Shown here piece after piece: positions 35,340 through 44,054 of a stretch of DNA of 64,000 nt. The translations under genes were made by a program, and so were the position numbers. Origin of the DNA: CAZRDB01 sp964598695 (GTDB taxonomy: Bacteria; Armatimonadota; Zipacnadia; UBA1398). Every line of letters begins with the position of its first letter. The stretch's first letter is position 1. The notes under the pieces are model-generated. The model was not told the DNA's origin. It saw nothing but the letters and a program-made list of their open reading frames with translations, and searched no databases. Location of the stretch: NCBI GenBank assembly GCA_964598695.1, contig CAZRDB010000001.1, positions 1 to 64,000 of the forward strand. Reading direction: 5' to 3'.

Positions 35340-38300
35340 TTACTCGTTGCTGTTGCCGGTCGAGAGGGACGAGGAGAGCGAGGAGATGGCGCTCCCCATC
35401 TGCTGGAGCCGGGCGAGGGTGGCCTCGAGCCGGGTGTACTGGTCGTTGAGGTCGGTCTCCCGCTTCGCGATGCGACGCTCCCACTGGGTGATCCGGTCCT
35501 CGAGGCTGCTGATCTCGGTGTCGAGCGAGCCGCCGATCTTGGTCCGGACGCCCAGGATCCCGTCGCTCTTGATCGACCGGCTGATCAGATCGCTAACGTA
35601 GCGCGCGATTCCGTCGCCGGTGTCCGGGATGGTGATCCCGAGCACGGTGCCGAGGGTGTTGGTGCCGGTGCTGAGGTCCTCGAACCAGACCTTGGCGCCG
35701 GTGGCCGCGTCGGAGGAGAGGCCGAAGGAGAGGGCGCCGTAGGTGCCGATCCTCGCGGTCACGCCGGCGCGGTCGGCATACTCGTCCTCGTCGTCGCCGA
35801 TGCCGAGGCCGGCGCGATCGAGCAGTTCGAGGATCTCCGCGCGCGTGTAGGTCCGGCCCTCCTCGAGCGAGATGACGGTCGACTTGCGGGTGCCGTCGCT
35901 CACGCGGAACCGGAGCGAGCCGCCGCCTTCGGGGATCGTGATGCCGGCCGTCGAGATCGTCACGCCCGCGGTCACGGAGGTCCCCGAGCCGGCGTAGGCC
36001 GTGGCGCCGAACAGCTCGTACATCTCCTCCGAGTTGTCGCGGAGCGCCGCGAGGAGCGTGGAGTTCTCCTTGAGCTTCTCGAGGATCTCCTCGGGGTCGA
36101 CCGAGTCGGAGACCAGCTCGCCCTTGGTGACCAGCTCGCCGAGCGCGGTGTAGGTCTCGATTCCGACGTCGGCCAGGGCGTTGAACGGCTCGGAGAGACC
36201 GGCGACGGGGTCGGTGATCGTGGAGCGCATCGTGTAGAAGAGCCGCTGGGCGGTCGTGTCGGTGCGGTAGATCTCCTGGGTCTTGTACAGCTTCCAGAGC
36301 GCCTCGTATTCCTCGATCTCCGAGAAGGTCATGTTCTGGCGCTCGTCGTCGGTCAGCTTGGTGAGGTACTTCTTCTGCGTCGTGGTGAGCACGTCGGGGC
36401 GGAGCGCGAAGACGGTCGTGTTCCACTCCGCGATCCACTTCGAGAGGGCGGTGAGGGCACGGTCGGTGTCGACCTCGACGGTGAGCGTGCTGGTCTGGTC
36501 CCGCGCGCTCGTGCCGGTCAACGTGAGCGTGAGGCCGGCCACGATGTCGTCGATCGTGTTGGTGGTCCGGGTGTAGGTGATCCCGTTGACGACCACGGTG
36601 GCGTCGGTCCCAGCCGTGCCGACCTGCCGGGTCGCGCCCCGCTCGCCCGAGGTGATCAGCCGCATCGCGACGAGGAAGTTCGAGGTATCGGTGCCGCTGC
36701 CCACGTTCACCTTCACGGTGTTGCTCCTGGTGTTGGGGTTCTCCATGTCGTTGCGGAGGATCAGTCGGTCGTGGACGGAGTCGTAGCTGGCGACCACCCC
36801 GGCGGCCGAGGCGTTGATCCGGTCGATCACCGACTGCAGCGTGTCGGTGGTGCGGTCGACGTAGAGCTTGACCCCGTTGATCGTGAAGGTACCGGAGCTG
36901 ACGGAGGTCGTGAGCGACGAACCGGACAGCTTCGCCGCGAGGTCGACCGCGCCGTTGGACGCGCCGATCGTCTGGGTGCCGCCTCCGCCTCCCGCGTCCT
37001 CCGGGAGCAGGTCGATCCGCGCGATCGTGAGGAAGTTGCTCGAGTCGTTGGTCGAGCCCATCGTGATCTCACTGCTCTTGCCTGTCTCCACCGAGCTGAT
37101 GAGGAACTGGTCGGCGCGCGGGTCGTACCGCGCGATCACGCCCGCGCCGGCGGAGTTGATCTTGGCCAGGACCGATTCGACGGTCTCCTTGGTGTAGTCG
37201 CCGATGGTGATGACCTTGCCGTTGATCGTGAAGCTGCCGTTCGTGGCCGTCGAGGCGGCGGTGCGGAAGCCGGCCGCGGAGAGCGACTTGGTGACATCGA
37301 TCCCCAGGGTGAATGTCCACTTCGCCCCCACGGCGGGCGCGGGCGCCCCCGTGGACGTGAAGGTGAAGCTGCTGCCGGCGAGGGCCGAGTCGGCGTAGGA
37401 GGTGAAGGTCGCGCCGTCGGCCACGGCCGCGCCGAGGGCGTTGCCGTTCGCGTCCTGGATCACGTAGCCGCCGGTGACGAAGACCACGGAGTAGCTCCCG
37501 GCCAGGGCCTCCTCGAAGACGGCGCTGCCCACGAGACTGCTCGCGACGCCGGCGGCCGTACCGGACTTCGTGAGGCTGAAGCTGTCGCGCTGGCCGACGG
37601 GGACGGCGCTCTCGACGACCGAGGTGGTGTCGAGGCCCGGGACCAGCTCGGCGCTCGTGAAGAGGTAGGCGGTGCCGGTCTTGAACGAGTAGTTCACACC
37701 CGTGCCCTGCAACATGCCGCCCTCGTAGAGGTCGCTCAACACGACGCCCTCGCCGCCGACCTGGGCGTGGAACTCGGGGCTCCCGCCACTGGTCGGGACA
37801 ACGAGATCGGCCGCGGTGTAGTCGCCCGTGGAGGCGGCGGTGATGTAGTTGGTGTTGGTCGAGGCGCTGGTGGTCGAGCGGGTCCCGGAGAGCCCCAGCA
37901 GCTCGCGGAAACCGTTGCCGGCCCCGTAGGTCGTGCGGCCGGCGGCGACCGAGAAGTCCTCGCGCGGGTCCTCGGCCGCGATCAACACGCGGCCGCCCAC
38001 GAAGTCGGCGCGGATCCCGTTGAGAGCGTCGATGTTCGCCAACAGCGTGCCGAGGGTCTGGGTGGCGTCGAAGTTCACGGTGAGGGTCTCACCCCGAACG
38101 GTGAAGAGGAACTGGCCGTTGGTCGCCGTCACCCCGAAAGCCGAGAGCAGCGTGGTCAACCCGCCGGAGGCCGATACGTCGGGGCCGAGGATCGCCGCGC
38201 CGGTAGCGGCGGCGACGACCTGTCCGTTGAAGGTCGGGGGCTCGAGCGTGTTGGTGCTGCTGCGCAGGCCGAGGACCCGGCCGGCGATGGTCGTCGCGTA

Positions 38301-40454
38301 GTCGGTGTCGGTGATGACGAAGTTGACGTGGGCGGCGGCAGCCGAGAGGACGAGGCGGCCGTCGGACGACAGTGCGGCGGTGACCGTCGCGACCTGCGAG
38401 TTCACTGCCGAGATCAGGTCGGTGACCGTCGAGGCGCCGGTCAGGCCGGTCAGGGTCTTCGACGCGCCGGCGACGACGAGCGTGAACTTGTCGGTCGATG
38501 TGATCCCGAGCGAGGTGAGCGTCTCGGCGCCGGTCAGGCCGCTCACGGCCCCGGTTACCTGGGCGACCGAGGCCTTGGCCGCCGTGGCGCCGAGGAGGCT
38601 GGGGGCGATCCCGGTCGCGTAGTCGCTGTCGCGGATCGCGATGTCGGCGTTGCCGTCGGCGGCCTCGATCCGGAGCCGGCCGTCGTAGACCGTGGCGCGC
38701 ACGCCGTCGATGGCGTTGATCGCATCGACGAGGTCCTGGACCGTCTGTCCGCTCGCCATGGTGAGGGTGTGATCGACCCGGTTGACGGTGACGGTGAAGC
38801 CGTCGAAGACGGTCACGCCGTAGGAGTCGAGGGTGTTGGTGAGCACGACGGCTCCCGCGGTCGGGCGCTGACCGAGGATCGTCCCGTGCTGGCCGTCGGA
38901 GGCATCGGTGAGCGACGGGTCGGCGCCGGCGTTCGCGGAGATGACGCCCTTGGTGCTCTGCGCGATGTCGGTCGCGGCAGCGGGGCTCGCGAGGCCGAGA
39001 AGTTGGCTGGCGAGGCCGAAGCCGGTCTCATCGACATCCTGGACGGTGAAGTTGCGGCCCCCGTCGACCGAGGAGAGGACGAGGCGGCCGCCGATCACCT
39101 GTGCCCGGACCGAGCCGCTGCCGGCGTTGATCCGGTCGACGACGTCGGCCACGGTGCTGGTGCCGGTCAGGCCGCTCACCTCGAAGGTGCTGCCATCCTC
39201 GGCGATGATCTTCATGCCGTTGGCCTGCACGACCCCGTAGGTCGAGAGCGGGCTGTTCTCGGTGAGGAGGACCCCGCCCACGATCCGCGCCCCCGAGGAG
39301 GCGCTCGTGGTAACCGCGGCGGCGTTGACGGCCGTGGTCTGCGTGCTCTGCCGCCCCGCGATCCCGAGCACCTGCACGGCCGCGTCGGTCGAGTAGTCGG
39401 TCCCGAGGACCTCGAAGCCCTGGCCGACGCGCGTCGCCCGGATCACGAGGCGGCTGTTGACGATCGCGGCCTCGACGCCGGCGAACTGCGTGTTGATCTG
39501 ATCGGCGAGCTGTTGGACGGTGGCGCCCACGGCGAAGGTGACGGTCTGGTCCTCGTTGCCGACGATGATCCGCAGGCTGTTGGCGCTGGTGACCCCGAGG
39601 CTCGAGAGCGTCTGGCCAGCCGTAACGCTGCGGGCGCCGATCAACTCGGCCACCGAGGCGCGGGCGCCGGTGGCGCCTACGAGCTTCGCGGCGATCGAGT
39701 CGGTGTAGTTGTCGTTGGTGTCGACGAGGGCGAAGTCGGTGCCGCCCTGGCTGCCGGTGAGCACGAGCCGGCCGCCTCGGACCTCGGCGATCACCTCGCT
39801 GCCGCCGGTGTTGATCGCGGAGACCAGCTCGGCGACGGTGGAATCGGCGGTGAGGCCGTGGATCGTGTAGTCGCTGCCGGCGACGCGCACCGCGAAGCCG
39901 GTCGCGTTCGTGACGCCGTAGGAGCCCAGCGTGCGCTCGAGGTCGATGCCCGTGCTCGAGCCGGTGATCCGGCCGGCGCGCCCGCTGGTGAAGTAGACGG
40001 TGTGCGTGCCCTCGGTCGTGTCGTGGGCCTCGCCCCCGGCGGCGGAGACGCCGGCGGTGGAGGTGAGATCGGTCCGGCGGTAGGTGGTCGTCACGTCGCC
40101 CTGGGCCATGGCGGCCTCGGCGATCGACTTGACCTTCACCGTGTAGGTTCCGCGAGCGGCCTCGGTGGTGGCGGTGGCGGTCACGACGGTCTCGTCGGAC
40201 GACTTCACGAGCTTCGTGCGGAAGGTCGACTCGAGGCGCAGCGCCAGCGAGGCCTGCTGGAGCTTGTAGAGCTGGTCGTTGAGATCGCGGAAGGCCGTCC
40301 GCGTGAAGTCCAGCTCGTCGCGCTGATCCTCGAGGGCCACCTTGGGCCTGCTGAAGGCCTCGATCGTCGCCTCGATGATCGACTGGGTGTCGAGGCCGGA
40401 TGCCAGTCCGCTGAACTGGTAGAGCGGCGATGAGGAACCGGACACCGATGACAT
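35340..40454 (-). CDS. fliD: Giant flagellar filament cap protein FliD
   Basis: A 1704-residue hook-associated protein 2; most FliD proteins have about 450-700 residues. The N terminus is typical (YQFSGLASGLDTQSIIEATI, then a coiled coil, VVTATATTEAARGTYTVKV). Next come six related repeats of about 100-130 residues, each starting LxxxGV and ending near DYxTxIAxxLLG, then two standard hook-IN-like motifs (GSFTINGKVITIGDYT, GTFTINGVKLYVDRTT), a FliD_C region (TLTGTSARDQTSTLTVEV) and a C-terminal coiled coil (DRITQWERRIAKRETDLN). ATG 40454 has GGAGG eight bases before it. The repeats probably extend the outer part of the cap, perhaps for surface contact. Confidence 0.93.
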   Translation of the reverse strand: MSSVSGSSSPLYQFSGLASGLDTQSIIEATIEAFSRPKVALEDQRDELDFTRTAFRDLNDQLYKLQQASLALRLESTFRTKLVKSSDETVVTATATTEAARGTYTVKVKSIAEAAMAQGDVTTTYRRTDLTSTAGVSAAGGEAHDTTEGTHTVYFTSGRAGRITGSSTGIDLERTLGSYGVTNATGFAVRVAGSDYTIHGLTADSTVAELVSAINTGGSEVIAEVRGGRLVLTGSQGGTDFALVDTNDNYTDSIAAKLVGATGARASVAELIGARSVTAGQTLSSLGVTSANSLRIIVGNEDQTVTFAVGATVQQLADQINTQFAGVEAAIVNSRLVIRATRVGQGFEVLGTDYSTDAAVQVLGIAGRQSTQTTAVNAAAVTTSASSGARIVGGVLLTENSPLSTYGVVQANGMKIIAEDGSTFEVSGLTGTSTVADVVDRINAGSGSVRAQVIGGRLVLSSVDGGRNFTVQDVDETGFGLASQLLGLASPAAATDIAQSTKGVISANAGADPSLTDASDGQHGTILGQRPTAGAVVLTNTLDSYGVTVFDGFTVTVNRVDHTLTMASGQTVQDLVDAINAIDGVRATVYDGRLRIEAADGNADIAIRDSDYATGIAPSLLGATAAKASVAQVTGAVSGLTGAETLTSLGITSTDKFTLVVAGASKTLTGLTGASTVTDLISAVNSQVATVTAALSSDGRLVLSAAAAHVNFVITDTDYATTIAGRVLGLRSSTNTLEPPTFNGQVVAAATGAAILGPDVSASGGLTTLLSAFGVTATNGQFLFTVRGETLTVNFDATQTLGTLLANIDALNGIRADFVGGRVLIAAEDPREDFSVAAGRTTYGAGNGFRELLGLSGTRSTTSASTNTNYITAASTGDYTAADLVVPTSGGSPEFHAQVGGEGVVLSDLYEGGMLQGTGVNYSFKTGTAYLFTSAELVPGLDTTSVVESAVPVGQRDSFSLTKSGTAAGVASSLVGSAVFEEALAGSYSVVFVTGGYVIQDANGNALGAAVADGATFTSYADSALAGSSFTFTSTGAPAPAVGAKWTFTLGIDVTKSLSAAGFRTAASTATNGSFTINGKVITIGDYTKETVESVLAKINSAGAGVIARYDPRADQFLISSVETGKSSEITMGSTNDSSNFLTIARIDLLPEDAGGGGGTQTIGASNGAVDLAAKLSGSSLTTSVSSGTFTINGVKLYVDRTTDTLQSVIDRINASAAGVVASYDSVHDRLILRNDMENPNTRSNTVKVNVGSGTDTSNFLVAMRLITSGERGATRQVGTAGTDATVVVNGITYTRTTNTIDDIVAGLTLTLTGTSARDQTSTLTVEVDTDRALTALSKWIAEWNTTVFALRPDVLTTTQKKYLTKLTDDERQNMTFSEIEEYEALWKLYKTQEIYRTDTTAQRLFYTMRSTITDPVAGLSEPFNALADVGIETYTALGELVTKGELVSDSVDPEEILEKLKENSTLLAALRDNSEEMYELFGATAYAGSGTSVTAGVTISTAGITIPEGGGSLRFRVSDGTRKSTVISLEEGRTYTRAEILELLDRAGLGIGDDEDEYADRAGVTARIGTYGALSFGLSSDAATGAKVWFEDLSTGTNTLGTVLGITIPDTGDGIARYVSDLISRSIKSDGILGVRTKIGGSLDTEISSLEDRITQWERRIAKRETDLNDQYTRLEATLARLQQMGSAISSLSSSLSTGNSNE
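36640..39935 (-). repeat. Tandem hook-IN-type repeats inside fliD
   Basis: Eight repeat units on the minus strand, with approximate starts at 39930, 39610, 39250, 38833, 38522, 38155, 37286 and 36910. The first six share the pattern LxxxGVT, hydrophobic strand, TVxxLVxAIN, GRLVL and DxDYxT; the last two are closer to the standard hook-IN motif. They are diverged at DNA level, so they look old rather than recently copied. Confidence 0.75.
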
Positions 40455-40498
40455 GCAGTGCACCTCCCGCGCGAGCGCAACGGCTCCGCTATCAAGGG

Positions 40499-40526
40499 TT
40501 ATCGGTTCGCCGTGAACCGCCCTTTA
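40499..40526 (-). promoter_or_regulatory. Sigma-28 (FliA)-type promoter for fliD-fliS
   Basis: On the minus strand, TAAA (40523-40526) and ACCGATAA (40499-40506) are separated by 16 bases, close to the TAAA-N15-GCCGATAA consensus. The start of transcription would be about 40 bases before the fliD ATG. Late flagellar genes are normally read by this sigma factor. Confidence 0.7.
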
Positions 40527-40622
40527 CCCGACGTGAATCACAGGTGGCAGGAGGGGGGCCGTACAGCGCCGGGCCCGCCGAGGAACGCCTCGACGGGCCC
40601 GACAGGATCCGTAGATTCCGAC

Positions 40623-41150
40623 CTAGTAGTTCTGGCCGATCCGGGTAGCCAGCTTCTGCAGGAAGGCCTTGACCGCCTCGACCTGCTCGTCGCCCGTGCC
40701 CTTGGCGACGACCTTGGCGTGGACCTTGCCCTTGTACAGGTGGCCGACGACCACGCTGGAGGTCTTCTTGTAGCGGGCGCCGTCGCCGGCGCTGAGGGAA
40801 CTCCAGCCCGAGCCGTTGCCGGTCTCGCTGTTGAAGTAGTTCTTGGCCTGGTCGCCGCTGCCGAACTCGTTGCAGTAGACGTTGGCGTTGCGGCTGCCGT
40901 TGGCGTAGCTCTGGACGCAGGCGGCCTTCATGCCCTGCTGCACGAGCTTCTCGAAGCCGCCGTTGTAGATATCGGCGATGCCGTTGCCCTCGCCGTACTT
41001 GTACGTGCCGCCGGTGACCGACCAGCCGCTGACCTCGTTGTCGGTCGGGAGACACTTGCCCAGCTTGGTGTCGCCGGGATCGGCCGCGAAGGCCACGGTC
41101 GCGATGAGAGCGACCAGGGGGGTGATCCAGAAAGCTCGCTGATGACGCAT
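40623..41150 (-). CDS. Secreted protein, DUF6599-like
   Basis: A 175-residue exported protein with a signal peptide (ITPLVALIATVAFAADP). The mature part has a W-x-x-x-GGTYKYGEGNGIADIYNGGFEKLVQQG block and GSRNANVYCNEFGSGDQAKNYFNSE, which recalls DUF6599-type proteins (a ligand-binding-like fold). Cysteines near residues 32, 78 and 93 may form a disulfide. ATG 41150 follows GGAGG. It is not obviously tied to the flagellar genes or to tatA. Function unknown. Confidence 0.6.
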   Translation of the reverse strand: MRHQRAFWITPLVALIATVAFAADPGDTKLGKCLPTDNEVSGWSVTGGTYKYGEGNGIADIYNGGFEKLVQQGMKAACVQSYANGSRNANVYCNEFGSGDQAKNYFNSETGNGSGWSSLSAGDGARYKKTSSVVVGHLYKGKVHAKVVAKGTGDEQVEAVKAFLQKLATRIGQNY

Positions 41151-41249
41151 GGTGCACACCTCCACGGGCGGTATACCCTCTTTCCCCAAGGTCTGACGTC
41201 TCGGCGCGGGAAAAGGATCAATCCGCGCCGGCTCGGAGTCGGAGAGAGC

Positions 41250-41462
41250 CTAGCTGGGCTTGCCGCTCTGGACGTCGCGGTCGGCGTTCTTGAACTCCTC
41301 GACCATCTCGTTCGAGCCCCGCCGGAACTCGCGGATCGCCTGGCCCATGCCCCGCGCCATCTCGGGCAGTTTGCGGGCCCCGAAGAGCAGCAGCACCACG
41401 AACACGATCAGGAGGATCTCGGGGGTCCCGAGGGATCCCAGGAACGCCAGCACGTCACTCAT
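41250..41462 (-). CDS. tatA: Sec-independent translocase subunit TatA
   Basis: A 70-residue protein with one membrane helix (EILLIVFVVLLLFG), the FGARKLPEMARGMG hinge and an amphipathic helix, then a charged tail: the pore-forming part of the twin-arginine system. ATG 41462 gives MSDVLAFLGS; because AAGGAG touches that codon, GTG 41453 may be the true start. No tatC is visible here. The window encodes at least one Tat substrate, the Gfo/Idh protein at 49878-51083. Confidence 0.9.
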   Translation of the reverse strand: MSDVLAFLGSLGTPEILLIVFVVLLLFGARKLPEMARGMGQAIREFRRGSNEMVEEFKNADRDVQSGKPS

Positions 41463-41663
41463 CTCCTTCTGGTCGCCGGCCGCCCTGCGTAGCACGAGCG
41501 GCGGGCCTCCGCTCCCCTTGGACAAACGGGAGTATCTTACGCCTTGAGGGGCCCTCCCACAAAACGAATCGGCCACGTGGGGCGCCGGGGGCGTAACAAT
41601 GGGGAGGCGAGAGCCGTCCGGGAGACAGAGTTCCCGCTCGCGCACGCGAGGGAGTGTGGCAAC

Positions 41664-42221
41664 GTGCGGACGGAGACGGATGCCGAGCTGGTGGTGCGGG
41701 CCCGCAGGGGCGACCGTGCGGCGTTCGATGTGCTCGTGGAGCGCCATCGGCGCACCCTGACGGCGGCGGCACTGCACCTCGTGCGCGATCTCGACCGGGC
41801 CGAGGACGCGGTCCAGGAAGGCCTGACGGTCGCCTACGAGCGCCTCGCCGACCTGCGCGACCCCGCCCGGTTCCGCCAGTGGGTTCACACCGTGGTCCAC
41901 CGCGCCTGCCTCCGCGGCCCGTGGGGCAACCGCCGGGTGACCCTGCACGACGCGCTGCCCGACATCCCCTGCGAGACCGCCCCGCTGTGTGAGAGCGAGA
42001 ACCAGATCCTGCGCGCGATCCACGAGCTGCCGCAGAGCTACCGCGAGCTGCTCGCCGCCCGCTACCTCGCGGAGTTGGACTACTCCGAGTTGGCCGAGCT
42101 GTTCGGGATCGCGGAGGGCGCCGTGCGCGTGCGCGTCTTCCGCGCCAAGAAGCGGCTGGCGGCGGTACTGGCACGCGCGGCGCGGGAGGAGAGAGAGGTG
42201 ACGGGCTATGGGATGCCCTGA
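41664..42221 (+). CDS. ECF-type RNA polymerase sigma factor
   Basis: A 185-residue sigma factor with region 2 (RAAFDVLVERHRRTLTAAALHLVRDLDRAEDAVQEGLTVAYERL) and region 4 (ELPQSYRELLAARYLAELDYSELAELFGIAEGAVRVRVFRAKKRL). GTG 41664 is chosen over upstream in-frame starts because GGGAG lies about ten bases before it and the protein then begins in the sigma domain. It overlaps the FecR-type anti-sigma gene by 14 bases, so both are made together. Confidence 0.88.
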   Translation: MRTETDAELVVRARRGDRAAFDVLVERHRRTLTAAALHLVRDLDRAEDAVQEGLTVAYERLADLRDPARFRQWVHTVVHRACLRGPWGNRRVTLHDALPDIPCETAPLCESENQILRAIHELPQSYRELLAARYLAELDYSELAELFGIAEGAVRVRVFRAKKRLAAVLARAAREEREVTGYGMP

Positions 42222-43095
42222 GCCGATGGAGGCCCTTGTCTCCGCCTATCTGGATGGTGAGGTCGGCACGGAGGAGCGCCGGCTCGTGGAGGAGCACCTC
42301 GAGACGTGTCCCTCGTGCGCCGCGCTGCGGGATCGGCTCGAGCGCGACCGCGAGCGTTTCGTGACACTGCTGCACCGCGCCGCCGCGCAGAGCCCGGCGC
42401 CTGCTGCGGTGCGGCCCCCCTCCCGGAAGCCGCTGCACCGGAGAAGCATCTGGGTGCCGACGCCGCGCCGCTACCGCGTCGCCTATCTCCTCGCGGGGAT
42501 CGCGGCCGGCCTGGCGCTCGGACTCGCGCTCGGCTGGGACAGTGTGGCGAGCCGCCCGCCGGTCGGACGGATCGCCGCGGCCGAGGGAACGGTGCTGTAC
42601 GACCCGCTCGGTCGCGGGCACGCGCGTGCGGTGGCGGAGGGCGATGAGATCCGCGGCGCCGGCGTGGTGCGCGCGGCCGAGCTGCTGCTCGAGAGCCCGC
42701 GCGCGACGAAGCTCGAGACCGGCCCCGAGGGCGGCGTGACCATCGCGCTCGACCGAGGCGGGTCGCTCACGCTCGCGGCCGAGACCACCGCGCTGTTCCC
42801 CCACGGCGCGAGCGTGGCACTGCTCCGCGGGGCGCTCGAGATCCACAAGGAGCCGGGCGACGCCAGCCCGCTCACCCTGCGATCGCCGCGCGCGCGCGTG
42901 CGGCTCCTGAGCGGCCGTCTGGAGGTCGCCGCCGAGGAGGATGCGACGCGGCTCACGCTGCGGGCGGGGGAGCTGGACCTGCGCTCGGCGGGCGCCGAGA
43001 CCCGGCTCGTGGCGCTCGAGGGCAAGCCGCGCTCGGTCCGGGTAGGTGCCGACGGCGAGGTCGTCTTCGTCGCGCCGGGCACGGCGGCGGAGTAG
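42208..43095 (+). CDS. Anti-sigma factor with FecR-like outer domain
   Basis: A 295-residue protein: a zf-HC2 domain (C3; H30-x3-C34-x2-C37), a charged linker, a membrane helix at 91-110 and a FecR-like outer beta domain (GRIAAAEGTVLYDPLGRG, AVAEGDEIRGAGVVRAAELLLESP, ALLRGALEIHKE, RLLSGRLEVAAEE). FecR domains sense outer-membrane signals in iron and other uptake systems, but no TonB receptor is nearby. It forms a coupled pair with the upstream sigma gene. Confidence 0.88.
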   Translation: MGCPEPMEALVSAYLDGEVGTEERRLVEEHLETCPSCAALRDRLERDRERFVTLLHRAAAQSPAPAAVRPPSRKPLHRRSIWVPTPRRYRVAYLLAGIAAGLALGLALGWDSVASRPPVGRIAAAEGTVLYDPLGRGHARAVAEGDEIRGAGVVRAAELLLESPRATKLETGPEGGVTIALDRGGSLTLAAETTALFPHGASVALLRGALEIHKEPGDASPLTLRSPRARVRLLSGRLEVAAEEDATRLTLRAGELDLRSAGAETRLVALEGKPRSVRVGADGEVVFVAPGTAAE

Positions 43096-43146
43096 GCCGG
43101 GAGGTTGGCCCGCGCCGGGCGCCGAATCGCCTCCCATCCCAGGGAG

Positions 43147-43971
43147 GTGCTCGCGCTGAAGGCAGTGGCGATCGGCAACGCGGTGTTCGGGGAGGGCGGC
43201 CTCGGCTTCATCGCCGGCCCCTGCGTGATTGAGTCGGAGGAGCACACCCTCGACCTCGCGGGGCGGCTCCGCGAGTTGTTCGCGTCCCGGGGGATGGCGT
43301 TCGTCTTCAAAGCCTCGTTCGACAAGGCCAACCGCTCCGCGGTCTCCAACTACCGCGGGCCGGGGCTCGAGGAGGGCCTCAGGATCCTCGCCCGCGTCCG
43401 CGCCGAGGTTGGAGTACCGGTCCTCACCGACTTCCACGAGCCAGCCCAGGCCGAGCCGGTGGCGCGGGTCGTCGACGGTCTCCAGATCCCGGCCTTCCTC
43501 TGCCGCCAGACCGACATCCTCGTCGCGGCCGGCCGCACCGGCAAGCCGACGAACATCAAGAAGGGGCAGTTCCTCCAGCCCCAGGCGATGGCCGAGGCGG
43601 CGCGGAAGGTCGCGGCCGGTGGCGCGGCGCCGGTGACGCTGTGCGAGCGGGGCTCGAGCTTCGGCTACGGCAACCTCGTCGTCGACATGCGCGGCCTCGC
43701 GATCATGCGTGAGCTGGGCTACCCGGTGATCTTCGACGCGACCCACTCCGTCCAGCTCCCCGGTGCGGCCGGGACCTCCTCCGGGGGCGAGCGCCGCTTC
43801 GCGCCGCTGCTCGCGCGCGCCGCCGTGGCGGCGGGGATCGACGGGCTGTTCTTCGAGGTCCACGACTGCCCGGACAAGGCGCTGTGCGACGGCCCGAACA
43901 TGATCCCGCTCGGGGAGTTCGGCGAGCTGGTCGACCGGCTCCTCGAGATCCACGCCGCGGCAAGGGCGTAG
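43147..43971 (+). CDS. kdsA: 3-deoxy-8-phosphooctulonate synthase
   Basis: A 274-residue enzyme that joins PEP and arabinose-5-phosphate to make Kdo-8-phosphate for lipopolysaccharide. It has FIAGPCVIESEEH, VFKASFDKANRSAVSNYRGPG, LTDFHEPAQAE, CRQTDILVAAG and VIFDATHSVQLPG; the Cys in AGPCVIES suggests a metal-dependent form. The start is uncertain: GTG 43147 touches its ribosome site, TTG 43105 is further upstream, and CTG 43156 would have ideal spacing and give MKAVAIGNAVFG. It follows the FecR anti-sigma gene by about 50 bases. Confidence 0.94.
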   Translation: MLALKAVAIGNAVFGEGGLGFIAGPCVIESEEHTLDLAGRLRELFASRGMAFVFKASFDKANRSAVSNYRGPGLEEGLRILARVRAEVGVPVLTDFHEPAQAEPVARVVDGLQIPAFLCRQTDILVAAGRTGKPTNIKKGQFLQPQAMAEAARKVAAGGAAPVTLCERGSSFGYGNLVVDMRGLAIMRELGYPVIFDATHSVQLPGAAGTSSGGERRFAPLLARAAVAAGIDGLFFEVHDCPDKALCDGPNMIPLGEFGELVDRLLEIHAAARA

Positions 43972-44000
43972 GGGCGACCCGAGGCCGCCTCACCCCCCAA

Positions 44001-44040
44001 CCCCCTCTCCCTGCTTCGCTTCGCTCGCGAGGAGAGGGGG
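44001..44040. terminator. Palindromic intergenic element after kdsA
   Basis: CCCCCTCTCC and GGAGAGGGGG pair perfectly over ten bases around a 20-base loop, in a CCTCACCCCCCAA context. It lies between convergent genes and can end both. Elements of this look occur between genes in some high-GC bacteria; I see only this copy here. Confidence 0.6.
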
Positions 44041-44054
44041 AGACTCCAGGCGCT

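Noticed and set aside
39250..39930. CRISPR-like or recent tandem DNA repeats in the fliD region
   Set aside because: The repeats are visible only as protein patterns, with units of about 100-130 residues and diverged DNA. There are no short identical repeats with spacers anywhere in the window.
36771..40433. A 1220-codon open frame on the plus strand opposite fliD
   Set aside because: It mirrors the fliD repeats, is dominated by Gly, Asp, Arg and Val, and has no recognisable domain. The minus strand encodes clear FliD motifs with a good ribosome site.
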